Positions 1-10,500 of a stretch of 48,605 nt of DNA are shown here, one piece after another. Source of the DNA: Lindgomyces ingoldianus (lineage: Eukaryota > Ascomycota > Dothideomycetes > Pleosporales > Lindgomycetaceae); contig NW_022985183.1 in the NCBI RefSeq assembly GCF_010093535.1, positions 417,178 to 465,782 of the forward strand. The letters are read 5' to 3'. The notes under the pieces were generated by a model. It was not told the DNA's origin. It saw only the letters and a program-made list of their open reading frames with translations, and ran no database searches. Position numbers and translations under genes: made by a program. Position 1 is the stretch's first letter. Each line of letters begins with the position of its first letter.

Positions 1-1015
1 GTGTAATAAGTAAAAAAGTATATAAATAGTAATAATTTTATTATTTTTATAGTATTACTAAAAATAAAGTAAGTTATAGCTTTTATAGCTATTAATAGCT
101 AGTAAATAGTAGCTGCTAATAGTACACTTTTTTATATGCGCATTAAAGTGCTTTAACTAGTCTAAACTAAGCTAATTAGTAGTCTAGCTACACTTAGAGA
201 TTATAATAACCTAATTCTAAAGTAAATTTTTTTTTATACTAGTTTAAAAAGTAGTTGCTACCTTAGAAAATAATAAAAAGTAAAATAGCCTACTTTATAG
301 CATTAATGCTTTAAATAGCTGTTGTCTACTCTTAGTTGCCTAGCTAGACTACTTTTAGCTATTCTTATCTCTTTAAACTTATAACAACTACTCTAGTAGA
401 TATTTAGCCTATTATAAACTCTATTTTATTAAAGTTATATATGTTATTATTCTAAATACTATACTTAGCTTTAATATTTTTTATAAAGTTAAACTAGCTT
501 TAAATTACTATAAGATTTTTATAAAAAGCTTTTTTATAGTTATACTTATACTTAAACTTTACTTTAAGCTTTAAGTAACACTTAATAAACATATTAAGCT
601 AGTTTATGCTAATATAGCCTATATTATGCTTAGCGTGTAAAGAATTAGCTATATTAGCTATAGCTACTAGCTAAGGGGGAAATTCTTGCGCATCTAGCTT
701 AAGTATGTGCTAAATAATTACCTACTTTTTATTATTATCTAGCTTTTATAAGTTAGCTATATAATTAGCTTAGAAAGGTTATTTAGTGTGTTAGTTACTT
801 ATTATCTTTTAAAAGACTCTGTAAATAGCTGCAGCATGTTCCTTAGAAAGTATTATATTTTATTTAAAAGCTTAAAGTGTAAGCTATATTTAATGTTTCT
901 TTAACACATTTAAGTAGTGTTATTAGGAATGCATTAGTGTAAAAAGAGTAGTGTAGTAAGGTCTTAGTAAAAGTAAGTAACTTAGGTGTGTAAGCAACTT
1001 GCCTATAAAGTACGT
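1..1015 (-). mobile_element. pogo-A copy 1 (Fot1/pogo-type DNA transposon), truncated by window edge
   Basis: This stretch is colinear with 3466-4258 plus 5364-5551 of pogo-A copy 2, so the window opens inside the element. The right end reads GCCTATAAAGTACGT followed by TA (1016-1017), the Tc1/mariner-type target dinucleotide. The end carries the subterminal direct repeat AGTTGCTTAC seen on the minus strand in all family members. The minus strand encodes the N-terminal part of a transposase relic; in-frame stops are consistent with RIP (TAG/TAA from CAG/CAA/TGG). It is heavily AT-rich and non-functional. The transposase C-terminal half would lie outside the window to the left. Confidence 0.75.
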
Positions 1016-1048
1016 TATAGATTTTTACAAAAGTAGTAGTTAGCTTAG

Positions 1049-1176
1049 TGTAAGGACGGAGCTCTGTACCACTACGCTAATACAACTAAAAAGGTGCGAA
1101 TAATCAACCAACGTTAATTATTGCGTACAGAATAGTATATATACCCGTCGCACGTAAGCACCATCTCGGCCTTACA
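1049..1176. mobile_element. Mini solo LTR (128 bp), TSD CTTAG
   Basis: The unit begins TGTAAGGACGGAG and ends CTCGGCCTTACA, giving TG...CA ends and a short imperfect inverted terminus. It is flanked on both sides by CTTAG (1044-1048 and 1177-1181), an exact 5-bp target duplication. It contains a TATATATA promoter-like motif near 1136-1143. A nearly identical copy lies at 39399-39527 with its own different TSD. The base composition is balanced and barely touched by RIP although the surroundings are saturated. The size fits a TRIM/SMART-like LTR; a short non-autonomous DNA element cannot be excluded. Confidence 0.8.
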
Positions 1177-1484
1177 CTTAGTGCTAATTCTATAGTCTTT
1201 AACTTAAAATTTAATAATTAACAATGCTATATAATAGCTTAGAATTACTTAATTATTTATTTCTAGCCTTAGTTTCTTTATTTAACTTAGTCTATTTAAT
1301 GCTTTTCTACTACCTACTTAGTTAAGCAGCAATTTGTCTCTCTTTTACATATAAATATACGCTTTATTACTCTGATATTAACTTCTACTACATGTTACTA
1401 TTGCTAGCGTTATATTTAAATTACTCTTCTACTTAACATTTAGTATAGAAGTTAATACTAGTCTACTGTGTTTTATAATCTTAT

Positions 1485-1775
1485 TGCAACAGGGCAGGCA
1501 AGACAATAGATCTGAATGCGGTAGGAATCTACTTAGAGGCATATAGAAGTGCGTGGGGACTTAATAACCTAGGAATTCTATTAACACCTATAGGCCTTAT
1601 ACAAAAGGATATTAGAAAACTACTAAGCTAGCTAAGAAAAAAGGTGAAAATAAATACTTAAAAGAATAAAGGTAACTATAGAGAACAGAGTTAAGTTATA
1701 GTTAGGGCTAATACAGAGACTCTTTAGATAGGTTCTAAGCAACCTAAGATGAAACAATTTATAAGAATCATTACA
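1485..1775 (+). mobile_element. Solo LTR (291 bp family), RIP-mutated copy, TSD CTTAT
   Basis: It is homologous end to end to the 290-bp solo LTRs at 24918-25207 (same strand) and 23042-23331 (opposite strand). The start is TGCAACAGGGCAGG and the end ATCATTACA. CTTAT flanks both sides (1480-1484 and 1776-1780), an exact 5-bp TSD. Unlike its two relatives it has taken many C->T and G->A changes, for example where the relatives read GATGGAACGATTCATG. No internal retrotransposon region of this family is in the window. Confidence 0.88.
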
Positions 1776-1876
1776 CTTATACTTTACTACTAAGTTTACT
1801 ATCTAGAAGCTTAGGAAAAGAACTAAGTATATAAACAAGTAATTAAAGTAGTAAAAGCTAGTTAAATAATTAAGTA

Positions 1877-2400
1877 ACGTATATTATAAGAAAGTTGCTT
1901 ACGCACTTAAGTTGCTTACTTTTACTAAAACTCTACTAAACTACCTTTTCTACACTAATGCATTTCTAACAACACTACTTAGATGCGCTAAAAGAATATT
2001 AAATATAGCTTACACTTTAGGCTTTTAAATAAAACATAACACTTTTAAAATAATACGCTATAGCTATATACAAAGTTTTTTAAAAGATAATAAATAACTA
2101 ACATACTAAATAACTTCTATAAGCTAATTCTACAGCTAACTTATAAAAGCTAGGTAATAATAAAAAAAATAGGTAATTATTAAGCATATACTTAAGCTAT
2201 ATGCGTAAGGATTTTTCTCTTAGCTAGTAGCTATAGCTAATATAGCTAATCTTTTACACGCTAAGTATAATCTAGGCTATATTAGCGTAAACTAGCCTAG
2301 TATGTTTATAAAGTGTTATTTAAAGCTTAAAGTAAAGTTTTAAGTATAAGTATAATTAGTAAATATTTAGCTTCTTATAAAGTTTATTTTATTAAAGTTA
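1877..2400. mobile_element. Foldback element fragment (left arm plus spacer)
   Basis: A TA dinucleotide (1875-1876) is followed by ACGTATATTATAAGAAAGTTGC, a mutated copy of the pogo-A terminus. The sequence then follows the left arm and spacer of the ~1.1-kb foldback elements at 4262-5361, 6943-22651 and 47671-48327. It stops at 2400, where pogo-A copy 2 begins. The expected right arm is not found beyond that element; a gypsy RNase H scrap lies there instead (5554-5763). It is therefore truncated or rearranged. Confidence 0.7.
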
Positions 2401-2446
2401 TAACGTACTTTACAGGCGAGTTGCTTACACACCTAAGTCGCTTACT

Positions 2447-2657
2447 TGTGAGAGCACTGTGAAGCAGGAAGCATAAAGCGCAGAAGGGGGTACAGGATAG
2501 TATTGATAGACGAATCCTTGAGGAGACTCAGGGGTTCGTGAGAGGATATATATATATGTGCTGGGGCACGTGACGGGACGTCATGTGCCCAAGGCCGGGC
2601 CGAGGGCTCTCCGGGGAGAGTCCGAGGCATGTCCAAGTGTCTAAGTTAACTGTGACA
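2447..2657. mobile_element. Solo LTR (211 bp), TSD TTACT
   Basis: The unit runs from TGTGAGAGCACTG to TTAACTGTGACA, with TTACT at 2442-2446 and again at 2658-2662. It splits the left TIR of pogo-A copy 2: joining across it restores the family sequence GCTTACTTTTGCTAAG. It is GC-balanced and unmutated, with a (TA)n TATA-like run near 2548-2557. A RIP-mutated relative lies at 24609-24813. The reading frame seen on the minus strand is a by-product of this GC-balanced unit and is not called as a gene. Confidence 0.88.
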
Positions 2658-2681
2658 TTACTTTTGCTAAGACCACACTCT

Positions 2682-4258
2682 AATAAACTCTATTATAGCC
2701 TATAACAACCAGCTCTAGCACTATATAGTACAGTATAGCCTAGAATATTATTTAGATACTACTTCTACTTCTTACTTACATATTTATGTATTATGTTTAG
2801 TCTAATTACACTACCTGTAGCGCCTTTAGAATAGCTTACTTACTTTAGCTTACACTTGCTTTTTTACTTTTTTTTATTACTATGCGCTCTAAACTTTTTT
2901 AAAGCTATTAAGTATAAGCTTTTTTAAATTATTAAAGGTTTTTTACTTTAATTTACATTTTTTATATAATTTATATTATGTAGTAGCTTTATTAGCTGCT
3001 TAAAGCTTAGTAATTTTTATTATACTAATACTAGCTTATATATAATTCTTACTACTTTTTTAAAGACCTTTTTAAACACTTTAACTAAAAAATTTAGTAA
3101 ACTATTTATATACTCTTAAATTTTAATTTTTATAAGCATTAATTATAACTTAAGTTTTAAAGTATTACTTAAAGTTTACAACTACTAGAGCTTATTATAT
3201 ATAAGTAGTAGTAGTAGTAGTAATAAAGTGTATAACTTTATATTAAGGCTTATTATAACTTATTATAAGTTAAAAAAAACTAATCTAGCGCTTTAAAACT
3301 TTTCTTAGATATTACTAAAAGTAATTATAGCATTATAAGCTACTTTAAAGTATAATAAAAACTTTATTTTTATAATATAAGTAATTTAGTTATATATAAA
3401 GTTTTTAGCTTAGCACTTATACACATTTTTTAAAGAAAATAACTTATATTAAGTAGCTATAAAAAGTGTAATAAGTAAAAAAGTATATAAATAGTAATAA
3501 TTTTATTATTTTTATAGTATTACTAAAAATAAAGTAAGTTATAGCTTTTATAGCTATTAATAACTAGTAAATAGTAGCTACTAATAGTACACTTTTTTAT
3601 ATACAAGTTAAAGTGCTTTAACTAGTCTAGACAAAGCTAATTAGTAGTCTAGCTATGCTTAAAAACTATAATAACTTAATTTTAAAGTAGATTTTTTTTA
3701 CCCTACTTTAAAAAGTAATTACTACTCTAGAAAATAATAAAAAGTAAAATAGCTTACTTTTTAGTATTAATGCTCTAAATAGCTATTATCTACTTTTAGT
3801 TACTTAGCTAGACTACTTTTAGCTATTCTTATTTTTCTAAACTTATAATAACTACTCTAGTATATATTTAGCTTATTATAAACTTTATCTTATTAAAGTT
3901 ATTATGTTGTTATTTTAGATGCTATACTTAGCTTTAATATTTTTTATAAAGTTAAACTAGATTTAAATTACTATAAAATTTTTATAAAATGCTTTTTTAT
4001 AGTTATACTTACACTTAATAAACATATTAAGCTAGTTTATACTAACATAGCCTATATTATGCTTAGTGTGTAAAAATTTAGCTATTTTAGCTATAGCTGC
4101 TAGCTAGAGAGGAAATCCTTATATATTTAGTTTAAGTATATGCTAAATAATTACCTACTTTTTATTATTATCTAGCTTTTATAAGTTAGCTGTATAATTA
4201 GCTTAAAAAAGTTATTTAGTGTATTAGTTACTTATTATTTTTTAAAAAAACTTTATAG
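2682..4258 (-). pseudogene. pogo-A transposase (DDE/IS630-Tc1-type) relic
   Basis: The minus-strand translation from about 3450 down to 3200 reads LFSLKNVYK, then FLLYFKVAYNAIITFSNI and LVFFNL, ending in a Leu/Thr-rich run coded by the ACT repeat at about 3202-3225. This matches the end of the DDE domain and the conserved AY-A...NI-GF-GLVP-P region of fungal pogo transposases. In the 5' part the frame STFVKRYLELKVKF, best read in the less damaged copy at about 48.1 kb, matches the CENP-B/Tc5 helix-turn-helix ending (W-FVKRHPEL). In-frame stops fit RIP of Gln, Trp and Arg codons. The frame is interrupted at 4261 by a foldback element inserted at TA. The acidic catalytic residues were not individually resolved. 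Confidence 0.75.
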
Positions 4259-4261
4259 ATA

Positions 4262-5361
4262 ACGTACTTCACAAGCAAGTTACTTACACACCTAAGTTGC
4301 TTACTTTTGCTAAGACTGTACTAAACTACTCTTTTTACACTAATGTATTCTATATAATACTACTTAAACGCGCTAAAAGAATGTTAGATACAGCTTACAC
4401 TTTAAGCTTTTAAATAAGATATAAAACTTTTAAAGAAACATGCTGTAGCTATGTGCAGAGTTTTATAAAAGATAATAAATAACTACAGCGCTAGATAACA
4501 TTTACAAGCTAATTCTACAGCTAAATTATAAAGGCTAGGTAATAAAAAGAAGCAGGTAATTATTAAGACTATACTTAAGTTATATATGTAAGAGATTTTC
4601 TTTTAAATAGCATTTATAGCTAATATAGCTAATTCTTTACACGCTAAGCGTAATTTAGGCTATATTTACATAAACTAGCTTAGTACGTTTATAAAGTGTT
4701 ATTTAGAGCTTAAAGTAATATTTAAGCGTAAGTATAACTATAAAAAAGCTTTTTATAAAAGTTCTAAAGTAATTTAAAGCAGGTTTAGCCTTATAAAGAA
4801 TATTAAAGCTAAGTATAGTATTTAAGATAATAACATATACAACTTTAGTAAAATAGGCTTTATAATTAGCTAAATATCTTTTAACTATACTTATACTTAA
4901 AACTTTACTTTAAGCTTTAAATCACACTTTATAAATGTACTAGGCTAGTTTATATAAATATAGCCTAAATTACGCTTAGCGCGTAAAGAATTAGCTATAT
5001 TAGCTATAAATGCTATTTAAGGGGAAATTCCTTATGTATATAGCTTAAGTATAGTCTTAATAATTACTTGCTCTTTTTTATTACCTAGCCTTTATAATTT
5101 AGCTATAGAATTAGCTTATAAATGTTATCTAGTGCTATAGTTATTTATTATCTTTTATAAGACCTTACACATAGCTGCAGCATGTTTCTTTAAGAGTTTT
5201 ATGTCTTATTTAAAAGCTTAGAGTATAAGCTATATCTAATATTCTTTTAGCGCGTTTAAGTAGTGTTATAGAGAATGCATTAGTGTAGAAAGAGTAGTTT
5301 AGTAAGGTCTTAGTAAAAGTAAGCAACTTAGGTGTGTAAGCAACTCGCCTGTGAAGTACAT
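4262..5361. mobile_element. Foldback element 1 (1100 bp, ~480-bp inverted arms) from pogo-A
   Basis: The element starts ACGTACTTCACAAGC after TA (4260-4261) and ends GCCTGTGAAGTACAT before TA (5362-5363). Its two arms of roughly 480 bp (about 4262-4745 and 4883-5361) are inverted copies of each other around a ~135-bp spacer. Both arms are homologous to one end of pogo-A, the 5' end with respect to the transposase, including the helix-turn-helix coding part. The insertion lies inside a second copy of that same sequence: the host reads ...GATA before and TAGCTATAG after, matching the uninterrupted copy 1. It has no coding capacity of its own and would need transposase in trans. Confidence 0.88.
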
Positions 5362-5553
5362 TAGCTATAGTATGTTACTTAAAAAGTGTTATGTTTTATT
5401 TAAAAGCCTAAAGGGTAAGCTACATTTAACGTTTTTTTAACATGTCTAAGTAGTGTTGTTAGGAATGCATTAGTGTAAAAAGAGTAGTGTAGTGTAGTCT
5501 TAGCAAAAGTAAGCAACTTACGTGTGTAAGCAACTTGCCTGTAAAGTACGTTA

Positions 5554-5763
5554 CATACAAATGCTTTAACAAAAGCTAAAGAAGCTGTACTATACTAGAA
5601 GTAAGAGAATAGGCAATAGCATCTAGTAGCATACTATTCTAGTAAATTTTCCCTAGCTAAACTAGGCTCTAAAATCCTAGATAAAGAACTAAAGGTAATT
5701 ATTAATGCTTTAAAAATATAGAGAGTATAACTAATAGAAACTAAAAAAACAGACCAAAGTACA
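5554..5763 (+). pseudogene. Ty3/gypsy RNase H fragment
   Basis: The plus strand reads, with stops taken as lost Gln/Trp, AVLYQKQENRQ, LVAYYSSKFSLAKLG, then KELKVIINALKI. This matches the gypsy RNase H region around the (P)VAYYS-KF-PAE...Y-I-DKELLAI motif. Flanking integrase and RT are absent, so it is an isolated scrap between pogo-A copy 2 and the 134-bp repeat. It resembles but is not continuous with the Gypsy-1 RNase H (about 11.93-12.08 kb). Confidence 0.6.
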
Positions 5764-5897
5764 TGTCGCAACCGCTGATTAGAGAGCAATGAGGAGCAAG
5801 TCTATTGACTACGAGAGGCTTATAGAGAGCCTGCCTATGTAGTGGGAGCTTAGGCGCCAAGTGTCTCAGGCTGCTCGTCCAAAACACAGGCGCGACA
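5764..5897. repeat. 134-bp dispersed repeat with TGTCGC/GCGACA ends
   Basis: The unit begins TGTCGCAACC and ends GGCGCGACA, a 6-bp perfect terminal inversion. A RIP-mutated copy of identical length lies at 23631-23764. No matching flanking duplication is visible (left GTACA, right CTAGG), so it could be a solo LTR that lost its TSD, a MITE or part of a larger repeat. It is GC-balanced. The minus-strand frame covering 5741-5980 is low-information and not called. Confidence 0.6.
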
Positions 5898-6270
5898 CTA
5901 GGACCATGTGCTCTCTTACGCGACACACTACTTAGCTCGCTAAGAGTAACAAGGGGAGCTAAAAGAGAGTAGAGCAGCATAATACGTAGACAAAGCAGCT
6001 AAAAGAGCTTAGACAGAGCTTCTAGAGAAGCTTAGATAGAGCTGCTAGAAGAGCAAACAGAGTAATAAAGAACAGTAAAAGAACAAAAAAAAGCAAAGTA
6101 ACTATTATAAAATACTTAAAGCGTAGAAGACAGCAAGCTCTTTGCACACATAGTTAGTAAATAGAAAAAAACAAGTAACACTTTATTAAGCATGCTGCTA
6201 GTCTAACTAAACCTAATCTATAACTTAATAAGAGTGTGAGCATGCAGCGTATAGTCTAGGCGCGCTGCGC
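5898..6270. other. Unassigned mixed-composition stretch
   Basis: This stretch is purine-rich on the plus strand, with a locally repeated AGAGCTTAGA/AGAGCTGCTAGAAGAGC-like motif at about 6006-6055. Translated forward it gives a Glu/Lys/Gln-rich stretch that could be a coiled-coil tail of a transposase relic, but no family was recognised. It ends at the LTR-like unit that starts at 6271. Confidence 0.35.
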
Positions 6271-6484
6271 TGTTAGGGCTGCTTGTAAAGATAGGATGGT
6301 AGGTAGCACAGATAGCACTAAGAGCAAGCTTTCAGAGAAAGATAGGAGTGTATTATAAGAGAGACGAATCGCTGCTAAGCCTTGCTTGTTAGGATTTATG
6401 CTTATATACGAAGCACAGGTCATGTGACCTACAAACAGGTTAGAGGAGGCCATACTAGCCTGTTCTAGGACATCCGGCCTTACA
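6271..6484 (-). mobile_element. Probable solo LTR (214 bp), TSD not exact
   Basis: Read on the minus strand the unit begins TGTAAGGCCGGATG and ends CCCTAACA, TG...CA with inverted TGT/ACA ends. It carries a TATA-like ATATAAGC on that strand. It is GC-balanced between RIP-saturated flanks, like the proven solo LTRs here. The flanks (TGCGC at 6266-6270, CTGCT at 6485-6489) are not an exact duplication, so the call is tentative. The terminal TGTAAGG also matches the mini-LTR at 1049, but the interiors differ. Confidence 0.5.
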
Positions 6485-6942
6485 CTGCTATTCTTAATCC
6501 ACAACGTCCTTACTAAGCTTATGCTAAAATGCTGCTAGAGTATAAAAAACTCTTAGTAGTAACCTTTAAAATCTATTTTTTTTTTACTATATTATCTTAT
6601 AAACTACTATATTATGCGCTTTTTAGTTACTTTTTAATTTAAGTAATTTTTTTATTTATTAGTAAGTTATAAAGCTTTTTATTTATATATTTTTTAATTA
6701 TGTACTTAAAGTGTCTACAATGTATTAGCTTCTATAAGTGCTGTATATTTAAATAGTAAAAGTAAGAGTGCTTTTTATCTAATTTTATTTTAAAAGTTAT
6801 ATACACTTTTAGACTTTTTATTTTATTTTATATAAGCTAGAAAAACTAAGCAGTGTACTATTTAAGTATAAAAGCATTAGTAGTTGCGCTTAGTTAAGCT
6901 AAAAAGTCTAGCTTATTTTAAGCTTACTTATAATTATAGTTA
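6485..6942. other. AT-rich filler, no recognised content
   Basis: The DNA is strongly AT-rich with many TTTA/TATA runs and no readable domain on either strand. It ends with the TA dinucleotide (6941-6942) used as the insertion site of the interrupted foldback element 2. Confidence 0.5.
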
Positions 6943-6948
6943 ATGTAC

Positions 6949-7535
6949 TGTTACAGTCTATGGTTGGACCGGCGTAACTCCACCCGAAGTACTCCACAAT
7001 CTAGCTAGGTTGGGGCAGGACTCGCTTACGGACCAATTGGAAGACACGGGAGCAGAGCGGCTGCCTGCAGTGTTAGAAGAATGTGTCATCTAATAAGGAG
7101 ACAGGCCGCAAATCTAAATAAGTCTAACAAGTTAGACAAGTTTGCAGTGCTGTAAACTTAATAAACTTACTTAACTTGTTCTTAGCACCTCTAGACATGT
7201 ATATAGTTTAGACCTTAAATAACCTTTTAGAAGGCATGTTTAATGTTTAGTTTATTTTTTACATAGACTAAGTAGCATTTTAGCTTTCTAAAGAGCTGTA
7301 ATACTATTTATATATCTTGCAATATATATACCTCTAATTCTATCTAACAGGACTGTTTAACCTAGCTACTATACTGCTGCTATAGGGACAAACTATAATC
7401 TAGTTACTCTACTTAACCCTATTAGCCTACTAGCTCTTAGGTAGGACTGTACACTCTACTGTTAGCTCCTTTCCTCTGTTTTACCTACTAGGAATATCAT
7501 TAACCTAAGTGCTTTTTAAAGCAAGAATTGTAACA
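6949..7535 (+). repeat. Gypsy-1 5' LTR (587 bp)
   Basis: The first ~180 bp retain C and G, including GTTGGACCGGCG and ACTCGCTTACGGACC, whereas the same positions in the 3' LTR read as RIP products. The last ~100 bp are more mutated than the matching end of the 3' LTR. Confidence 0.92.
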
Positions 7536-7559
7536 TTAAACACTGCACCTTTTAAAAAG

Positions 7560-10500
7560 TATAACTATTTAACATAACCTTAATTCTAACATAGCCTACA
7601 TAGCTTTATTAGGATTATTAGAAGTTCTAATAGCTAATAAAAAAGTCCTAGTAAAACAGATTAACAGTATCTAGGACAACATTAAAAAACTCTAGTAAAT
7701 TAGTAATAAGGTTAACAAACTAGTTAGCCTTTATAAAGAAGTAAAAAATCTATACTAATAAGTAGCTAAATTTAACAAACAACTTACACCCTTAAACCTT
7801 TAATTAGCTGTAAGCTCTGCAAACTAGATACACATGTTATAAGCAGAGCTAGTAAAACTCTAGAATATCTTAACTAAGAAAGTAAGCATTATAGCTAAAA
7901 AGACTTTATAACTAGCTCTTCTAAAGCCTTTTAAAGAATTGCCTAAGGACTTCTGCCCTTTTTTTACTAGATGCTACCTCTACATGTAATATAATAGAGA
8001 AGCATTTTAAACTAATATAAAAATAATATCCTAGATAGAACTACATTTAGAAAGACCCTCTATAATTTAGTTCTAACTACACATAGACAACTAGATAGAT
8101 TTTAGAGCTAATAGCTCTATACTAAACCCTAAAACTAAAGAAATATTTAGTAGTGTAGAAGCTTTTAAAGAAGCTTTAACAGCTATCTATAAAACTATAG
8201 ATAAATAAAAGATTGCAGCTAATAAACTAGACACTCTAAAATAAGAAAAAGGAATAGCCTAGTACTACACTGTATAATTTAGAGAGCAACTAGCTATCTA
8301 CAGATAGATAGACTAGAAGGCCCTTTACTAAATGTTTTATAATAAATTAAAAGACATAATAAAAGATAAATTTACATATAATAGAAAACTAACTACCTTT
8401 AAAATTTTTATTACAAAAGTAATGCTTTATAATAATAGGTATAAAGAATGTAAAGGAAAAATAGTGTAAAGAAGCTCTATAAAAACCTAAGTTTATTTTT
8501 AAGAAAAAAGAAGCCTCTTATTATAATAAAGAACTAATAAATCTTAGTTATATAAAATATATATAAAGCCCTTCTTTAAAGAAAAGCTAAGCTCTTAGAC
8601 ATAATAAGCTGCCTTTAATAAAGAAGTAATAAAAGTAGCTAGAAGATAAGGCCTACTTAAACTATAGAAAAGTAGGACATTTCTGCTAAAATTACCTAGA
8701 CTTTTAAAAGGGGGAGAATAAAAATACTACTGTAATAATAAAAGCTATTACTGCTAAATACAGCCTTATAGATAAAGAAATATTAGAAAAATTAGATAAT
8801 AGACTTTACTAGTAATATAAAAAAAACTACTCTTTAAGAAACTGCTCTAAAGTGTATTAAAAAGTAGTTATTAAAGACTTTAGTAGCCTTAATTAAGTGT
8901 TGCAGAACCTTATAATTTTTAAAAAATATAAAGAAGAAACTTAGATCTAAGAATATATTATAAATATTAAGAAAGAAAAGAAATAGTTTTCTCTTTATAA
9001 CTAAACTTTTAGAACTTTAGTAAGAGAGCTTTCTAAGAGGTTCTAGAAATGCCTATGCTAGAAATGCAGTTAACAACATAACTACCTTACAAAATACATA
9101 GTTGCGCTTTACTAAATAAGTATTAGTAATAATTATGCTATGTTTAACATAATATAATAAATAGCTAAAGTAAAATATAACATTATAAATAAGAAGAAAT
9201 AATAGTAGTTTTTTACTAAAATTGTTAGATATGCGCACCTACTGTCAAGACAGGAGGAACGCTTGACGAAAGCTGCTACATAGTACAAGCAATAAGCTCG
9301 AACAGTATGTTGCTGCAAATTGCAGCATTTTGCAGCATTTTGCAGCAAATTGCAGCATGTTGCAAGCTGGTCGCGCATAGGGCAAGTGCGCGAGGGACTC
9401 GGATCGGCAAAACAAAAAAAGCCGAGCAACACGAGTAGAGCAGAAAAAGGATCGATAAATCAATACAATCAATCATCATCCCATACATCATATCCAAACC
9501 CATCATTCATCTCAGGAAGCCTAGAAACAGTGCTTCAATCTGACAAAAATTTATAACTAGAAACTAAAAGGACTAGGTAAACCTGTTAGGTTTAAAGTCC
9601 CTAAACTAGACTTTAGAAAACCTAAGACTCTGCTTCTAGGCCTAGTAATTAGCAGAAAGGCCCTTGCTATGCAACAAAACTATAGTTAGTGCATGCTCTG
9701 CAGAAGCGCGTCCTATAGCACTAACAATTGCTAGTAGAAGGGACATCCTGTATAGATAGTATAAACATAAGAATACTCTTAATAGACTTAAAAGAGCCTG
9801 CTTAATACCCTCTATAGACCTAATAACTATTTATACCCTTAGTACTAATGCACGCAACAGTATTGCATAAGGCATTAAAATAATAAACACTAAGCTAGAT
9901 AGTAGCCTACATAGAAAAAGAATTATAACAGATGCCTATAGTAAGGAATAGCCTTAGCCTGTAAAACTATAAACTACTACACCTATTAAATAGCCTCTTT
10001 CTATAAGTAAGAAAAATAGCCTAACTACAATAATAAAAGCAACTACAGATTCTACTATTTTTAGTAAAAGGCTATATAAAAAGAAGATTACCTAATATTA
10101 CACTACTTAGTAGAAGATTATAAGTGTAAAGTAGCTAACTGCTGCAACAAGAAACACTAATTATATAAAAAAGAAAAAGATAAATCTAATAACTTATAGA
10201 ACATAAATCTCTACCCTCTAGAAGATAAAGAAGTACTTTATAATATATTAGCTCTAGTTGCTGTAGGCTAAGAAGCAGGATATAGCCTAACTATAACCTT
10301 TACATTTAAAAGACGCTTAGGACTAGCCTTTACTAATAGTAGATGCACTTTTATAGCAGTAGATAAAAATTAGGTGCATAAATAAAGCATTTTATTTTAA
10401 ATTAAGAGAAACTTGTTTAAGGTAACCCTTGCTAACGCCTTCTTACTAGAATATAGTAGAGGATAGATTAACCTAGAAATATATAAAGAAAGCTTTACAA

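Larger units (their letters stand above)
1018..1874. other. AT-rich filler holding two solo LTRs
   Basis: Between pogo-A copy 1 and the foldback fragment at 1877 there is strongly AT-rich sequence with no recognisable reading frame. Its only structured content is the 128-bp solo LTR (1049-1176) and the 291-bp solo LTR (1485-1775), listed separately. The remainder (1182-1479 and 1781-1874) shows no similarity that I can see to other parts of the window. Confidence 0.6.
2403..5551 (-). mobile_element. pogo-A copy 2 (Fot1/pogo-type DNA transposon), interrupted by two insertions
   Basis: The left end reads TA + ACGTACTTTACAGGCGAG and the right end GCCTGTAAAGTACGT + TA, giving terminal inverted repeats (about 60 bp) and TA target duplications typical of Tc1/mariner/pogo elements. 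The TIR contains two AAGTTGCTTAC-type direct repeats 17 bp apart, plausible transposase-binding sites. Removing the nested solo LTR (2447-2657 with TSD) and foldback element (4262-5361 with TA) leaves about 1.83 kb, the usual size for Fot1/pogo elements. The transposase reads on the minus strand and is destroyed by stops. Confidence 0.85.

Noticed and set aside
2442..2636. 64-codon minus-strand frame
   Set aside because: Lies in the 211-bp solo LTR with TTACT duplications; no motif.
5741..5980. 79-codon minus-strand frame
   Set aside because: Covers the 134-bp repeat and flank; no recognisable domain, and composition explains its openness.
6256..6504. 82-codon minus-strand frame
   Set aside because: Coincides with the LTR-like unit at 6271-6484.
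9053..9238. 61-codon minus-strand frame
   Set aside because: Phe/Tyr/Leu-rich by base composition and antisense to Gypsy-1 sequence.
9133..9556. Overlapping open frames on both strands rich in CC-LLQ or LQ-AA repeats (also at 24079-24486, 27028-28077, 38905-39239 and 48295-48555)
   Set aside because: They all coincide with the copia LTR. The 10-bp minisatellite lacks stops in several frames on both strands, so the peptides are a composition artefact; several also run through N bases.
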